NCBI RefSeq assembly: GCF_001571385.1
Contig: NZ_BCNW01000001.1
Coordinates: 434,001-498,000 of the forward strand
Reading direction: 5' to 3'
DNA from: Methanofollis ethanolicus
Lineage (GTDB): Archaea; Halobacteriota; Methanomicrobia; Methanomicrobiales; Methanofollaceae
DNA length: 64,000 nucleotides
The notes beneath the pieces were generated by a model, which saw nothing but the letters and a program-made list of their open reading frames with translations, was not told the DNA's origin and ran no database searches. Below, piece after piece: positions 44,559-52,255 of the stretch (its first letter is position 1; the number at the start of each line of letters is the position of its first letter). The translations under genes and the position numbers were made by a program.

Positions 44559-46931
44559 TCAGGAACGCTCCCCTTCTGCGGCCGGATCATTTCCACCGCC
44601 CTGGTGCAAACCGGGCGCGAAGGTGGAAGGGTCGGGGTCATCGTCGATCCAGACATCCGCTTTTGCCATCCAGTCGCGGTAGGCCCGGTGGTCGAACGAA
44701 AAATAATGCTCCCGCCTTTTCATCTCGATACCGAAACGCTCCTCGGCTACCGTGGCGTCGATGAGGCTCACGGCCGGGCACTTGTCCAGGATGCCGGCAT
44801 GGGTCGCCCTGCTGTTCGTGTAGCCGTGGAGCAGGCGGTAGGTCTGCTGGTACGAGAGGCCGAGGGTCTCCTGCAACATATGGACCGTGAACGCGTTCCA
44901 GCCCATTGTTTTAACGGTCTCCAGGGCCGCCGCCTCGTTCCTGGTCAGCTTCGTCTCCTGCCCGCCGGTGTCGCCGTTGATCGCAAGGAACAGCCTGCGG
45001 GCATAGGCGAAGTCCTCGCGGTCGGCGATGAGGCTCCCGTCCTCGTCCCGGTCCCGCCGGCAGGCGTGGAGGAGGGCGGAGGCCTTGATAAGGTCGAAGA
45101 GCATGGCCGGGTTCCGGCGATTCCTCGCGGTCCGGAAAGAGATCCGCGTCGAGAAGGGGATGCGGACGTGGTAGGTCTGTTCCTTGACGATCTCCCAGAT
45201 GGCGCGGCAGACATGGACGTCGGCGTCCTCGTCGTCGCCGCGGCGCTCTGCCTCGGCCATCTTCATGTGGGCGAGCACCCTCTCGTCCTGTTCCTTCGAG
45301 TCGTCGATCCAGACGGTGAGCATGCGGTTCATCACCTGGTCGTCGCCGACACTCTCCACTTTCGCGAGCCACCAGACGCACCTCTCCGGGATGGTGCAGA
45401 CACGCAGGCGCCTTTCGGTGGTGAGGGTGCGGTGCTCGATGGGTTCCCGGAAACCGGCGGTGGCGCTCTTCAGGAGTTCCTGCATGTCGTCGGAGAGGGA
45501 GACGTCGTCGAAGAGGAAGACGGTGCCCGGCCGCAGGGAGTCGTGGTAGTAGAGGGCCTTGTCGGAGACGGTGCCCGTGAGCCTGAAGGTTTCCGGGATG
45601 AGGGTGAGCATGGTGGTGCAGGCATGGGTCTTGCCCTTGCCGGAGTTCCCGGAGATGGCGACGTGGAGGCCGTTCGTGTTCTCGACAGACTGCGAGGCGA
45701 CCGACATGATCAGGCACTCGGCGACGATGGTGTCGCCGACGTGTTCCCGGTGGAAGGTGTCGAGGAGGAAGGCGATCGGGTCGCCGTCCTCCAGGATGGC
45801 GAGGGCCTTCTCGCGATATGCAGGGTCGGGCGCCGGAGGGTTCGGTGGCGGCGCCTCCTTCCGCTTTTTCTTCGGCTCGTGCATGGCCCGCAGTTCCGGC
45901 CACCTCTGCTTCCCGCCGCCGCAACTCGCGTGGTGGCACCCGGCATGGACCGCACCGTTCGGGAACTGGACGGCGAAGGCGCCGTCACGGTGGGCGGTCG
46001 AGAAGGGGCAGTCGGCGAGGACGTGGAGGGTGCCGCCCTGCCAGGGGCGGGTGGAACGCACGGCGAGGCCGTGCTCCGAAAGCCATGTTGCAAGGTCGAT
46101 CTTCCCCCCTGTCGGCGGTGTCGGGGCCTCGGTGGGGAGGCGGGTGGCGATCTGTCGAAGTTTGTCGGCCGTGACGATCTCCGCGTGCTCCGGCACCGAG
46201 AGGAGCTTCGCCCGCCTGTGCGGTCGCTCCGCCGTGTTGTCCCCTTTGCGCGAGCAGGTGCCGTAGAGTTTCCAGATCCGTGCGGCGTTCGCGTTCGCGG
46301 TGTCGACGGTGACTTTTTCGTCGGAGAACAACGCGTCGAGGGTGGCGAGCACCCCTTTGACGAGTCCCCCGTCGTCGTTCGGGAGGTCGACCGCGTAGAG
46401 GAGATGGGCCCCGTTCCCGGAGTCGGCGCGTATGGGTTCGGGGAACCCCTGCTCGTCGAGCCAGCGGGCGATCGCGTCCGCCCGCCTGAGGGCGGCGGCG
46501 TGCTCCTCCTCCGTCGACGACACCCCGCCCGGCCGCACCGGGTCGAGGTCGACAGGCAACCAGCGGCGGCGCACGATGTCGGCGTCCGAGGTCGTGGCGT
46601 CGGAACGGGTTAGCCGCATCTTCACCCTGTTCGCCCGCCGGGCCAGGAGGGCGGGGTCCACCTCGTTCAGGGTGACGTAGATCCCGCGGACCTCCGGGTC
46701 GGTGTCGAGTGCCTCCGCACACGCGGCGAGTCTTGCGAAGTCGTCGAAGTAGCCGGAGTGCGTCGCATAGTCCCCGAGCGCCCGCACCTCCACCACGCCG
46801 CCGGAGAACAGGGCGGCAAGGGCCTGAGCCGGGGTGTCTCCGGTCGACGGAGACGCGGCGGTCTTCCCGGGTCTGGTGTTGGCGCACGGGGGATCGTGAA
46901 GGCTGCCGTGTATTTTTTTCGTGCTGTGCAT
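44559..46931 (-). CDS. PrimPol (AEP primase) plus zinc finger plus AAA+ helicase-like replication protein
   Basis: 790 residues. The N-terminal archaeo-eukaryotic primase domain (about 40-270) shows motif I LPVDLDPVRPGG (DxD), motif II SGNGAHLLYAVDLP (His) and motif III ANAARIWKLYGT. A CHC2-like zinc finger follows (about 315-360: CPFSTAHRDG...HAGCHHASCGGG). An ATPase domain (about 385-600) has Walker A ISGNSGKGKTHA and Walker B VFLFDDVSLSD. The C-terminus looks like a winged helix (NAFTVHMLQETLGLSYQQTYRLL). Such proteins replicate plasmids, viruses and integrated elements. No integrase or capsid gene is seen here, so this is either a relic or part of a replicon whose other genes differ from known ones. 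Confidence 0.85.
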   Translation of the reverse strand: MHSTKKIHGSLHDPPCANTRPGKTAASPSTGDTPAQALAALFSGGVVEVRALGDYATHSGYFDDFARLAACAEALDTDPEVRGIYVTLNEVDPALLARRANRVKMRLTRSDATTSDADIVRRRWLPVDLDPVRPGGVSSTEEEHAAALRRADAIARWLDEQGFPEPIRADSGNGAHLLYAVDLPNDDGGLVKGVLATLDALFSDEKVTVDTANANAARIWKLYGTCSRKGDNTAERPHRRAKLLSVPEHAEIVTADKLRQIATRLPTEAPTPPTGGKIDLATWLSEHGLAVRSTRPWQGGTLHVLADCPFSTAHRDGAFAVQFPNGAVHAGCHHASCGGGKQRWPELRAMHEPKKKRKEAPPPNPPAPDPAYREKALAILEDGDPIAFLLDTFHREHVGDTIVAECLIMSVASQSVENTNGLHVAISGNSGKGKTHACTTMLTLIPETFRLTGTVSDKALYYHDSLRPGTVFLFDDVSLSDDMQELLKSATAGFREPIEHRTLTTERRLRVCTIPERCVWWLAKVESVGDDQVMNRMLTVWIDDSKEQDERVLAHMKMAEAERRGDDEDADVHVCRAIWEIVKEQTYHVRIPFSTRISFRTARNRRNPAMLFDLIKASALLHACRRDRDEDGSLIADREDFAYARRLFLAINGDTGGQETKLTRNEAAALETVKTMGWNAFTVHMLQETLGLSYQQTYRLLHGYTNSRATHAGILDKCPAVSLIDATVAEERFGIEMKRREHYFSFDHRAYRDWMAKADVWIDDDPDPSTFAPGLHQGGGNDPAAEGERS

Positions 46932-46954
46932 GCCTCTCCGTCGGCGACGGGGGT

Positions 46955-47033
46955 CTTAAGCCTGACTTAACCGGGGTTAAAATAGATGTCCCGGTTGTTA
47001 TTCCGCCCCGGGTCCGGACACTGTCCGGGGCGG
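46955..47033. promoter_or_regulatory. PrimPol promoter region with palindromes, and hairpin ending the Cache-protein transcript
   Basis: CTTAAGCCTGACTTAACCGGGGTTAA (about 46955-46980) contains overlapping TTAA-based inverted repeats beside a minus-strand TATA-like TATTTTAA (about 46976-46984). They are well placed to control the PrimPol gene, which starts at 46931. Further up, CCGCCCCGG...CCGGGGCGG (about 47003-47033) encloses the perfect palindrome CCGGACA-C-TGTCCGG (47014-47028). It lies just after the Cache lipoprotein stop and probably forms its transcript-end hairpin. Confidence 0.45.
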
Positions 47034-47052
47034 ATGCCGGTGGGAAAAATCG

Positions 47053-47592
47053 TTACTGCACTGGAGACTGGTTTACCGGGCCGGTGTATATTCCGGAACC
47101 AAGCCACCAGTCATCATCGATCTTCACACCATACACCAGTTTTGATTCGAGCGTCCGGTTGTGTGTGGGATTGACATACTTTATCGGGTAAAACCCGCTT
47201 CCATTCCTGACTGCATCGATGGTACCCCGGAGGAATGTCCCTGTCTCTCCCTCATCCATACGGTTTACTCCGACCTTCTCGGGATTGACCGGGTGGGCGA
47301 GGGTCGTGCCGTTGAAGTCGTAGGCGTAGATATAGAGTTCGCCCCTGACAAATGAACCATTCGGGTTGTTAAATTCTGCAAGAGCTTTCTCTTTGCCGTT
47401 TGCTTTCACATAGGCGGCTGCACTCTCAACGAAGGCGACGAGCGTTTCATTGGAGGTGTAGTTCTCCTGCTGAATGTCAGTACTTCCCGGCGTTGGAGTG
47501 GCCACGCCGGGCTGGTTCTGTGTGCACCCGGCTGTTACAAGAAACAGGCCGAGAACAAGCAGAATCAGGAATGAAATCGACGATTTTTGCAT
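47053..47592 (-). CDS. Lipoprotein with single Cache-like sensor domain
   Basis: About 179 residues. MQKSSISFLILLVLGLFLVTAGCTQ is a signal peptide with lipobox (TAGC), followed by a Pro/Thr linker. The remainder resembles a single Cache domain: ETLVAFVESAAAYVKANGKEKALAEFNNPNGSF, then ELYIYAYDFNGTTLAHPVNPEKVG, then KYVNPTHNRTLESKLVYGVKIDDDWWLGSGIY; this order (helix, DYNGTxLAHP, G(V/I)Y) is that of sCache_2 modules of chemoreceptors. With no cytoplasmic part, it may bind small acids or amines at the cell surface and hand them to a partner. The ATG at 47592 is preferred to the upstream ATG at 47634 because it starts the signal peptide. Confidence 0.78.
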   Translation of the reverse strand: MQKSSISFLILLVLGLFLVTAGCTQNQPGVATPTPGSTDIQQENYTSNETLVAFVESAAAYVKANGKEKALAEFNNPNGSFVRGELYIYAYDFNGTTLAHPVNPEKVGVNRMDEGETGTFLRGTIDAVRNGSGFYPIKYVNPTHNRTLESKLVYGVKIDDDWWLGSGIYTGPVNQSPVQ

Positions 47593-47740
47593 GATATTAA
47601 TGCGATTTTTCCGTTGATAAAGATGCTGTCTCAACGAATGTCCGGGAGGGAGTTATTATCGATAATTCCGCTCTATCTAGGGCTATTATCCGCAATATCG
47701 GCTATTCTGGAGTCATCATGGGGTCCTCGACGTTCCCGGT

Positions 47741-47830
47741 CTACGCGGCGGTCAGGTTTGCCGAACTTTTCCGGACAGCGGGATCGTGCTCGCCTTCGAC
47801 CTCCCTGACGTCCGCTTCGATGCCGGTCAT
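47741..47830 (-). pseudogene. Fragment of MazF/PemK-type antitoxin gene
   Basis: The 29-codon frame starts MTGIEADVREV, against MSGIEADVREI at the start of the intact antitoxin at 49291. DNA over about 30 bases (47801-47830 against 49264-49293) is almost identical. After that the frames diverge and this one stops. It is best explained as the 5' end of a duplicated antitoxin gene joined to unrelated DNA. Confidence 0.6.
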
Positions 47831-47934
47831 GATCTGTCCTCTCCAGAATTGATCCTGCCGGGGCGGCGATCACGTTTTGTGTCCTGGTCGGATCGCCGGA
47901 ATGATCGTGAACTGTCTCCCCATTGAACACATTT

Positions 47935-47952
47935 TGTATACGGCCGTATACA
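47935..47952. promoter_or_regulatory. 18-bp perfect palindrome, operator-like
   Basis: TGTATACGGCCGTATACA is a perfect palindrome flanked by AT-rich sequence (ATTT on the left, TTTTTG on the right). It is upstream of the antitoxin fragment and downstream of hepT. Toxin-antitoxin loci are often controlled through such sites, so it may be a surviving operator. No regulator can be assigned. Confidence 0.4.
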
Positions 47953-48012
47953 TTTTTGATACGCGATCGGGCAGTTCATCCCCTCGATGAAACGTGTGAA
48001 ACTTCGCCGGTC

Positions 48013-48357
48013 TTACGATATCTCTCCGAGGATCGTCTCGATCTGTTTCCTGAAATGCGGGAGGTCGGTGCGGGTCGTCTCCCAGATGATCCTCATGTCG
48101 ACACCGAAGTAATGGTGGATGAGTTTGTCCCGCATCCCCGCGACGGCCCGCCACTCCACCCCGGGGTGCGCCTCCCTGAAATCGGCCGGGAGATTCTTCA
48201 CCGCCTCCCCGATGATTTCGAGGTTTCGTATGACGGCGTCCTGAGTCTTTGTATCTCCGAGAAAATCGTCGAGAGTGATCGAGCCTGTATAGCGTTCTAT
48301 GCGGTCGATGGCTTCGAGAATGTCATGACAATAGAGGAGGGGATCGGGCTCAGACAT
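48013..48357 (-). CDS. hepT: HepT toxin (HEPN RNase, DUF86)
   Basis: 114 residues. The HEPN active site is MRDKLIHHYFGVD: R-x4-H (RDKLIH) plus the Tyr of HYF, the residue modified by AMP addition in the type VII HepT/MntA systems. DDILEAIDRIERYTG-like and EIIGEAVKNLP helices match the four-helix HEPN bundle. The toxin cuts RNA, probably tRNA ends; the adjacent nucleotidyltransferase antitoxin silences it by adding AMP to the Tyr. The start overlaps mntA by 8 bases, so the antitoxin is made first. Confidence 0.92.
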   Translation of the reverse strand: MSEPDPLLYCHDILEAIDRIERYTGSITLDDFLGDTKTQDAVIRNLEIIGEAVKNLPADFREAHPGVEWRAVAGMRDKLIHHYFGVDMRIIWETTRTDLPHFRKQIETILGEIS

Positions 48358-48643
48358 AGGCCGTCTCGCGTCCTATCCTCTCCCTCATCACCGGCTTGAT
48401 GGCGGCGGGTGTCACCAGGTCGACCCGGGCGCCGAGCTGTTCGGAGAGGAACGCCTCCAGCTCCATGAAGGTGAAAAAACCGACCGGCCTGGAGAACTCG
48501 ACCAGGATGTCGATGTCGCTCTCCGGCGTCTGCTCGCCGCGGGAGACCGACCCGAAGACGCCGATCTTCGCGACGTGGAAGCGGGTCGCGAGCTCGTCCT
48601 TGAGGTCTGCAAGGGTGGCGAGGACGGTCGACCGGGAGTGCAT
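48350..48643 (-). CDS. mntA: MntA nucleotidyltransferase antitoxin
   Basis: 97 residues, minimal nucleotidyltransferase fold. The catalytic signature is GVFGSVSRGEQTPESDIDILVEF (G-S-x-R-G, then D-x-D), with a third acid in RVDLV. It should use ATP to AMPylate the Tyr of the neighbouring HepT toxin. Its last 29 codons are duplicated as a fragment at 49406-49494. A minus-strand TATA-like ATTTATC near 48670 fits a short or absent leader. Confidence 0.92.
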   Translation of the reverse strand: MHSRSTVLATLADLKDELATRFHVAKIGVFGSVSRGEQTPESDIDILVEFSRPVGFFTFMELEAFLSEQLGARVDLVTPAAIKPVMRERIGRETAYV

Positions 48644-48773
48644 GAGGGGTGATCGGCGGGGGAGCGGGATAAATGTTGTGGGGTGTGGGGCGGATGAGAG
48701 GATCTCTGGCGTAAGTCTTGGTCGTTTGTATTTTTGGTAGAATTTTTATTGGTCGGGATCTCTTCGCCGCGGA

Positions 48774-49103
48774 TCAGATCGTGAAAAGAGCGGCGAGTTT
48801 AGCATTGACCTCGTCCCTGAGGTCGTCGTCGAGTTCTCCAAGTTCGCCGACCATCAGGTCTTTCAGGACTGTTGCGATCTTGTCCAGCCTGATCACCGAA
48901 TTGACCTTCAGGCCGCTTTTCGAGAAGCCTGCGTGTGACGTGGTGACGATGATCTCTGCCCGACCCGCTCTGGCAGGAATTTTTGATGAGATGAATGCGA
49001 GAACGACGTCGCGGTCCCCTTCGTGGAGGACGAGTGCCGGACGCAGTTTTGCCGCGGTGAGGTCGGTGAAAGGGAAGGGTATCAGGACGATCTTTCCTTT
49101 CAT
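48774..49103 (-). CDS. PemK/MazF-family endoribonuclease toxin
   Basis: 109 residues. MKGKIVLIPFPFTDLTAAKLRPALVL is the usual beginning (key parts: VLIPFPFTD and RPALVL, with the catalytic Arg), followed by VVLAFISSK and SVIRLDKIATV, the strand with the conserved R-x-D-K. These toxins cut mRNA at short motifs in the cytoplasm. ATGA overlap with the antitoxin gene upstream gives the standard antitoxin-then-toxin order. Confidence 0.88.
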   Translation of the reverse strand: MKGKIVLIPFPFTDLTAAKLRPALVLHEGDRDVVLAFISSKIPARAGRAEIIVTTSHAGFSKSGLKVNSVIRLDKIATVLKDLMVGELGELDDDLRDEVNAKLAALFTI

Positions 49104-49291
49104 CGGTACACGACCTTCAGGTCCCTGACGGTATAGAGGTCGGGCTCCTCCTCCAGGAATGCGGAGAGCGACCGCTCCGAGAGTTTCATCATTGCTGCGG
49201 TCTCCCTCTCCTGGAGGAGTTCGTCCAGCTTTTCGGTGAGCACCCTGATGCTCTCCTTGATCTCCCTGACGTCCGCTTCGATACCGCTCAT
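49100..49291 (-). CDS. Antitoxin of the PemK/MazF-type pair
   Basis: 63 residues. A helical coiled-coil-like N-terminus (EADVREIKESIRVLTEKLDELLQERET) leads to a C-terminal segment (SERSLSAFLEEEPDLYTVRDLKVVYR) that probably wraps around the toxin. This type, with the coiled coil instead of a classical DNA-binding domain, is common beside PemK-like toxins of methanogens. The start of the gene is duplicated as a fragment at 47741-47830. Confidence 0.8.
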   Translation of the reverse strand: MSGIEADVREIKESIRVLTEKLDELLQERETAAMMKLSERSLSAFLEEEPDLYTVRDLKVVYR

Positions 49292-49405
49292 GGTGTACCT
49301 CTCCGGGAATTATGCAGATGATCGGCGGGACGGAACTATCAATCTTTGCGTTGTGGGATGCAATTGTCGGCAGGACAGGGGAATGGGATCGTACGACTCT
49401 CCGGT

Positions 49406-49494
49406 GGGCTCAGACATAGGCCGTTTCGCGTGTTATCCTCTCCTTCATCACCGGCTTGATGGCGGCGGGCGTCACCAGGTCGACCCGGGCGCCG
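49406..49494 (-). pseudogene. 3' fragment of a duplicated mntA gene
   Basis: The DNA matches 48346-48434 with about five changes: it encodes the MntA ending ARVDLVTPAAIKPVM..R...AYV and the stop. The match stops abruptly at the GGCGCC/CGTCGC junction near 49494, where MntA's ELGARV is replaced by unrelated sequence. It must be a truncated duplicate, now without start or catalytic motif. Confidence 0.8.
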
Positions 49495-49686
49495 TCGCAG
49501 GTCTACTATTTCTCCTTCTGCAAGGTCGCTATCCCCGACGAGGCCTCGGCGAGCGAGCCAGGAAGCAGTGCCATGGCGATAGGCGGCGCGGGGGATTGCT
49601 CCGTCATCTTCACGCCCGAGGAACTGGAAAAAACGTCTTACCGGAAAATGGACACGGGAGAGGACGATTCAGGGTCCTCTTCATAA
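49495..49686 (+). pseudogene. Orphan C-terminal gene fragment
   Basis: A plus-strand frame of 63 codons reads QVYYFSFCKVAIPDEASASE...FTPEELEKTSYRKMD and ends in an acidic/serine tail. The composition is protein-like and the tail looks like a natural C-terminus, but there is no start: the frame runs backwards only into the inverted mntA fragment. I infer that it is the end of a gene cut by the recombination that brought the mntA fragment. The family is not recognised. Confidence 0.45.
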
Positions 49687-49727
49687 AAGGTGGGGATGTA
49701 TCGGGCCCGGCGTGATGGATTGGCCGA

Positions 49728-51329
49728 TCACTCCCCGATCTCCCCCCGCACCGTCAAAAACACCGGCCCGCGGACATCCACCTTCCTCTTATTATCCGTG
49801 ATATACCGCATCGCCCATTCGGGTATCTTCACGTTGATGTCGGAGGGCGTCTTCGCCATCTTCGTCTGCACCACAACGCCCTCGCCGACCCTCGCCGCCT
49901 CCTCGATCCGTGCCGCCGCCAGGTTCGCCGCTGCCATCAGGTACGAGATCCCGGTCGGGGCGCCATTCGCCCGCGCGTCCGCGAACTTCTCGGTGTCAGG
50001 GACGCCGAGCACCTTGCCGTCCTGCACGAAGACCTCGTTGAAGGTCGCCGGGCCGCAGAGTTTCGAGTTCTCCTCCGGCTCCTCGACATAGACCCTGATG
50101 TTTCGGCCCGCGAACGCCCCTTCGAAGGCGACGAAGGAGCACGGCCCCACCGCCGTGGCGTGCTCGGTCGCCGCCGCCATGATCGCGGAGACGAGACGCC
50201 GCCCCTCGACGGTCCGCGGCTCCTCGCGGAGACCGATCGCCGCCGCGATATCGCGGTCGGTGAGAGTGCGGGGGAAGAACTGCGGATACGTGAGTTTGCG
50301 GACGTCGTTCGCCTGGTACAGGATCATCGCCAGACGCTCGACCCCCAGGCCCAGGTTCATCACAGGCACGCCGACGCCGTACTCGCCCAGTGCCGAGGGC
50401 GAGTACATGCCGAAGGTGGCGACCTCCACCCACCCGATCTCCGGGTGCTTCGCATAGACCTCTGTCTGGGTGTCGGGGATGTAGTACTTCGACCTCTTCT
50501 CGTCAGGACGGAACTCGAAGTCCTCGAAGCCGAAGGCAGAGAGCAGGGCCTCGGAGACCGCCTTGCCGTCCTCGATCGTGACGTCCTCGCCCGCGATGAT
50601 GCACGAGGCCGAGTGATAGGTCATGAGGCGGGTCGGCCCCTCCTCCTGCTCCCGGCGGAAACAGCGGTCGATCGAGAAGAGGCGGATCGGGTGGGCGTAG
50701 TGCTCCCACATCGACCCGAGAGAGAGGAACCACCCGCTCGTCATGTGGGAGCGGAGGGTCGTGTGCGAGGACTCGGGCTCAAGACTCCTGAACTCCGGGA
50801 AGACCGCATCCAGGACCCGGACCACCAGGCCGTCGTCGACCGAGAGAGAACCGGCGATCTCGTGGGTCAGTTCGTCGCCGTCGATCTCGGCCTTCTTGTA
50901 GGCGTGGAAGATCTTCTGGAGTTTCTCCTTCGCCTCCTCGGTCGTCACCGGCGCCTCCGCGTACTCGGCACCGATCATTGCCATCACCTGCTCCATCTGG
51001 CGGTCTGAGATCCCGATATTCGGCCGCGGCAGGCCGCCGAGATAGAAGACCCGGTCCAGGACCGCGCTCGCCTCGGGGCCGAACTGCCTGTAGACGTCCG
51101 ACTCCTCGATCATCACCGGGACGCGGGCCTCGTCGAAGCCCATCGAGAGGTACACCTGGCGGAGCCTCTCGATCGTCTCCGCGATCGGGTGCGGCCTCGC
51201 ACGCGTGTAGGCCTTCCGCGGGTACGTCTCCGCCAGGGCCGGCGGCGTCAGCACCTCGGGGCCCCGGTGCCATGCCTCTTCAAAGTCCTTCCTCGACAGT
51301 TCCTTCCTTTCCTCTGGATCAAATCTCAT
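49728..51329 (-). CDS. sepS: O-phosphoseryl-tRNA(Cys) synthetase
   Basis: 533 residues, class II aminoacyl-tRNA synthetase related to the PheRS alpha chain. Landmarks: [20 protein letters not shown] (characteristic N-terminus), [55 protein letters not shown] (motif 2) and [19 protein letters not shown] (motif 3). It charges tRNA-Cys with O-phosphoserine, which SepCysS then converts to Cys; this indirect route is found in methanogens. The length fits the family. The gene ends a four-gene operon and its start overlaps taw1 by ATGA. SepCysS is not in the window. Confidence 0.95.
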   Translation of the reverse strand: MRFDPEERKELSRKDFEEAWHRGPEVLTPPALAETYPRKAYTRARPHPIAETIERLRQVYLSMGFDEARVPVMIEESDVYRQFGPEASAVLDRVFYLGGLPRPNIGISDRQMEQVMAMIGAEYAEAPVTTEEAKEKLQKIFHAYKKAEIDGDELTHEIAGSLSVDDGLVVRVLDAVFPEFRSLEPESSHTTLRSHMTSGWFLSLGSMWEHYAHPIRLFSIDRCFRREQEEGPTRLMTYHSASCIIAGEDVTIEDGKAVSEALLSAFGFEDFEFRPDEKRSKYYIPDTQTEVYAKHPEIGWVEVATFGMYSPSALGEYGVGVPVMNLGLGVERLAMILYQANDVRKLTYPQFFPRTLTDRDIAAAIGLREEPRTVEGRRLVSAIMAAATEHATAVGPCSFVAFEGAFAGRNIRVYVEEPEENSKLCGPATFNEVFVQDGKVLGVPDTEKFADARANGAPTGISYLMAAANLAAARIEEAARVGEGVVVQTKMAKTPSDINVKIPEWAMRYITDNKRKVDVRGPVFLTVRGEIGE

Positions 51330-52255
51330 TCTGTTTCATCCCCTCTCTCTGTTCTCTCCATCAGGACGACCCTGGATATGGGGCTTTCGTCCACGATCCG
51401 GTAGTTTGTGCAGTGTCCGGCGACCTCCTCCGCAAAGCGGCGGATCTCCTCGTGCGCCGGCATGTTCTCCCGCGACAGGCGGTTACGACTGTATCCGAGA
51501 TACATGTATCCCTTGATCTCGATAAAACGTGCGCCCGACGCCTCGTACTGCTCGGCATATCCGGCCGGGTCGATGTCGTTGATACCCTTCACGACTGTCG
51601 TCCTGACCGCCGACCTGCGGCCGGAGAGGAGTTTGAGACTCTCGTGGATCCTCTCCCACGACCCCTCCTCCGCCGGGTTGCAGAGGGGGAGGTAGGTCTC
51701 CTCGTCCGGTGCGTCCAGGGAGATATAGGTCTGGAAGGGGTGACAGCGAGCGATAACGTCGGGCCGCGTCCCGTTCGAGACCAGGAAGGTGGTGAAGCCC
51801 TCCGCGTTGAAGAGGTCGATCATCTCGGGCAGGCCCGAATACAGGGTCGGTTCGCCGGAGAGGGAGATCGCCACCATCGTCGGGTCGAGGGCCTCGGCAA
51901 AACGATCGGGTGTCACGTACTGCGAGACCTTGTACCCGGAGAGCGCCCTCTTCTGGAGGCCGCGGACCTTTTCAAGGATCTCCGCGGGCGTGCACTCCCT
52001 CTCCGCGGAGACATCGTGCTCGAAGGACCGCCAGCAGAAGAGGCAGCGCTGGTTGCAGCGGAGAGTCGGTGTCATCTGCACGCAGCGGTGGCTCTCGATC
52101 CCGTAGAACTGGTGCTTGTAGCACATCTCGCCGCCCTTCAGGGCGCGCTTGTTCCACATGCACGGCTTCACGGCCGCCGTGGCGTCGGGGGAAAAAAACT
52201 GGTAGCCCTGCTTTTGCAGGGCGACCCGTGCGTCTTCACATCGTGGAGATCGCAT
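51326..52255 (-). CDS. taw1: 4-demethylwyosine synthase (radical SAM)
   Basis: 309 residues from the ATG at 52255 (or 312 from 52264). The radical SAM cluster motif is [12 protein letters not shown] (C-x3-C-x2-C), followed by [10 protein letters not shown] and KGINDIDP. Three earlier Cys residues ([27 protein letters not shown]) bind the second 4Fe-4S cluster typical of TYW1/Taw1. The enzyme adds a two-carbon unit from pyruvate to m1G37 of tRNA-Phe. The 5' end lies inside argS (overlap of 20-29 bases) and the 3' end overlaps sepS. Confidence 0.93.
   Translation of the reverse strand: MRSPRCEDARVALQKQGYQFFSPDATAAVKPCMWNKRALKGGEMCYKHQFYGIESHRCVQMTPTLRCNQRCLFCWRSFEHDVSAERECTPAEILEKVRGLQKRALSGYKVSQYVTPDRFAEALDPTMVAISLSGEPTLYSGLPEMIDLFNAEGFTTFLVSNGTRPDVIARCHPFQTYISLDAPDEETYLPLCNPAEEGSWERIHESLKLLSGRRSAVRTTVVKGINDIDPAGYAEQYEASGARFIEIKGYMYLGYSRNRLSRENMPAHEEIRRFAEEVAGHCTNYRIVDESPISRVVLMERTERGDETE

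Larger units (their letters stand above)
47593..48012. other. Intergenic region with an antitoxin fragment and a perfect palindrome
   Basis: These 420 bases hold the promoter of the Cache lipoprotein, a fragment related to the antitoxin at 49100-49291 (listed separately), and an 18-bp perfect palindrome at 47935-47952. The rest shows no gene. The mosaic content suggests repeated rearrangement of toxin-antitoxin genes. Confidence 0.55.
49292..49727. other. Rearranged region between toxin-antitoxin genes and sepS
   Basis: These 436 bases contain the mntA 3' fragment (49406-49494), an orphan plus-strand frame joined to it (49495-49686) and the promoter of the antitoxin gene. Nothing else can be supported. 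Confidence 0.55.
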
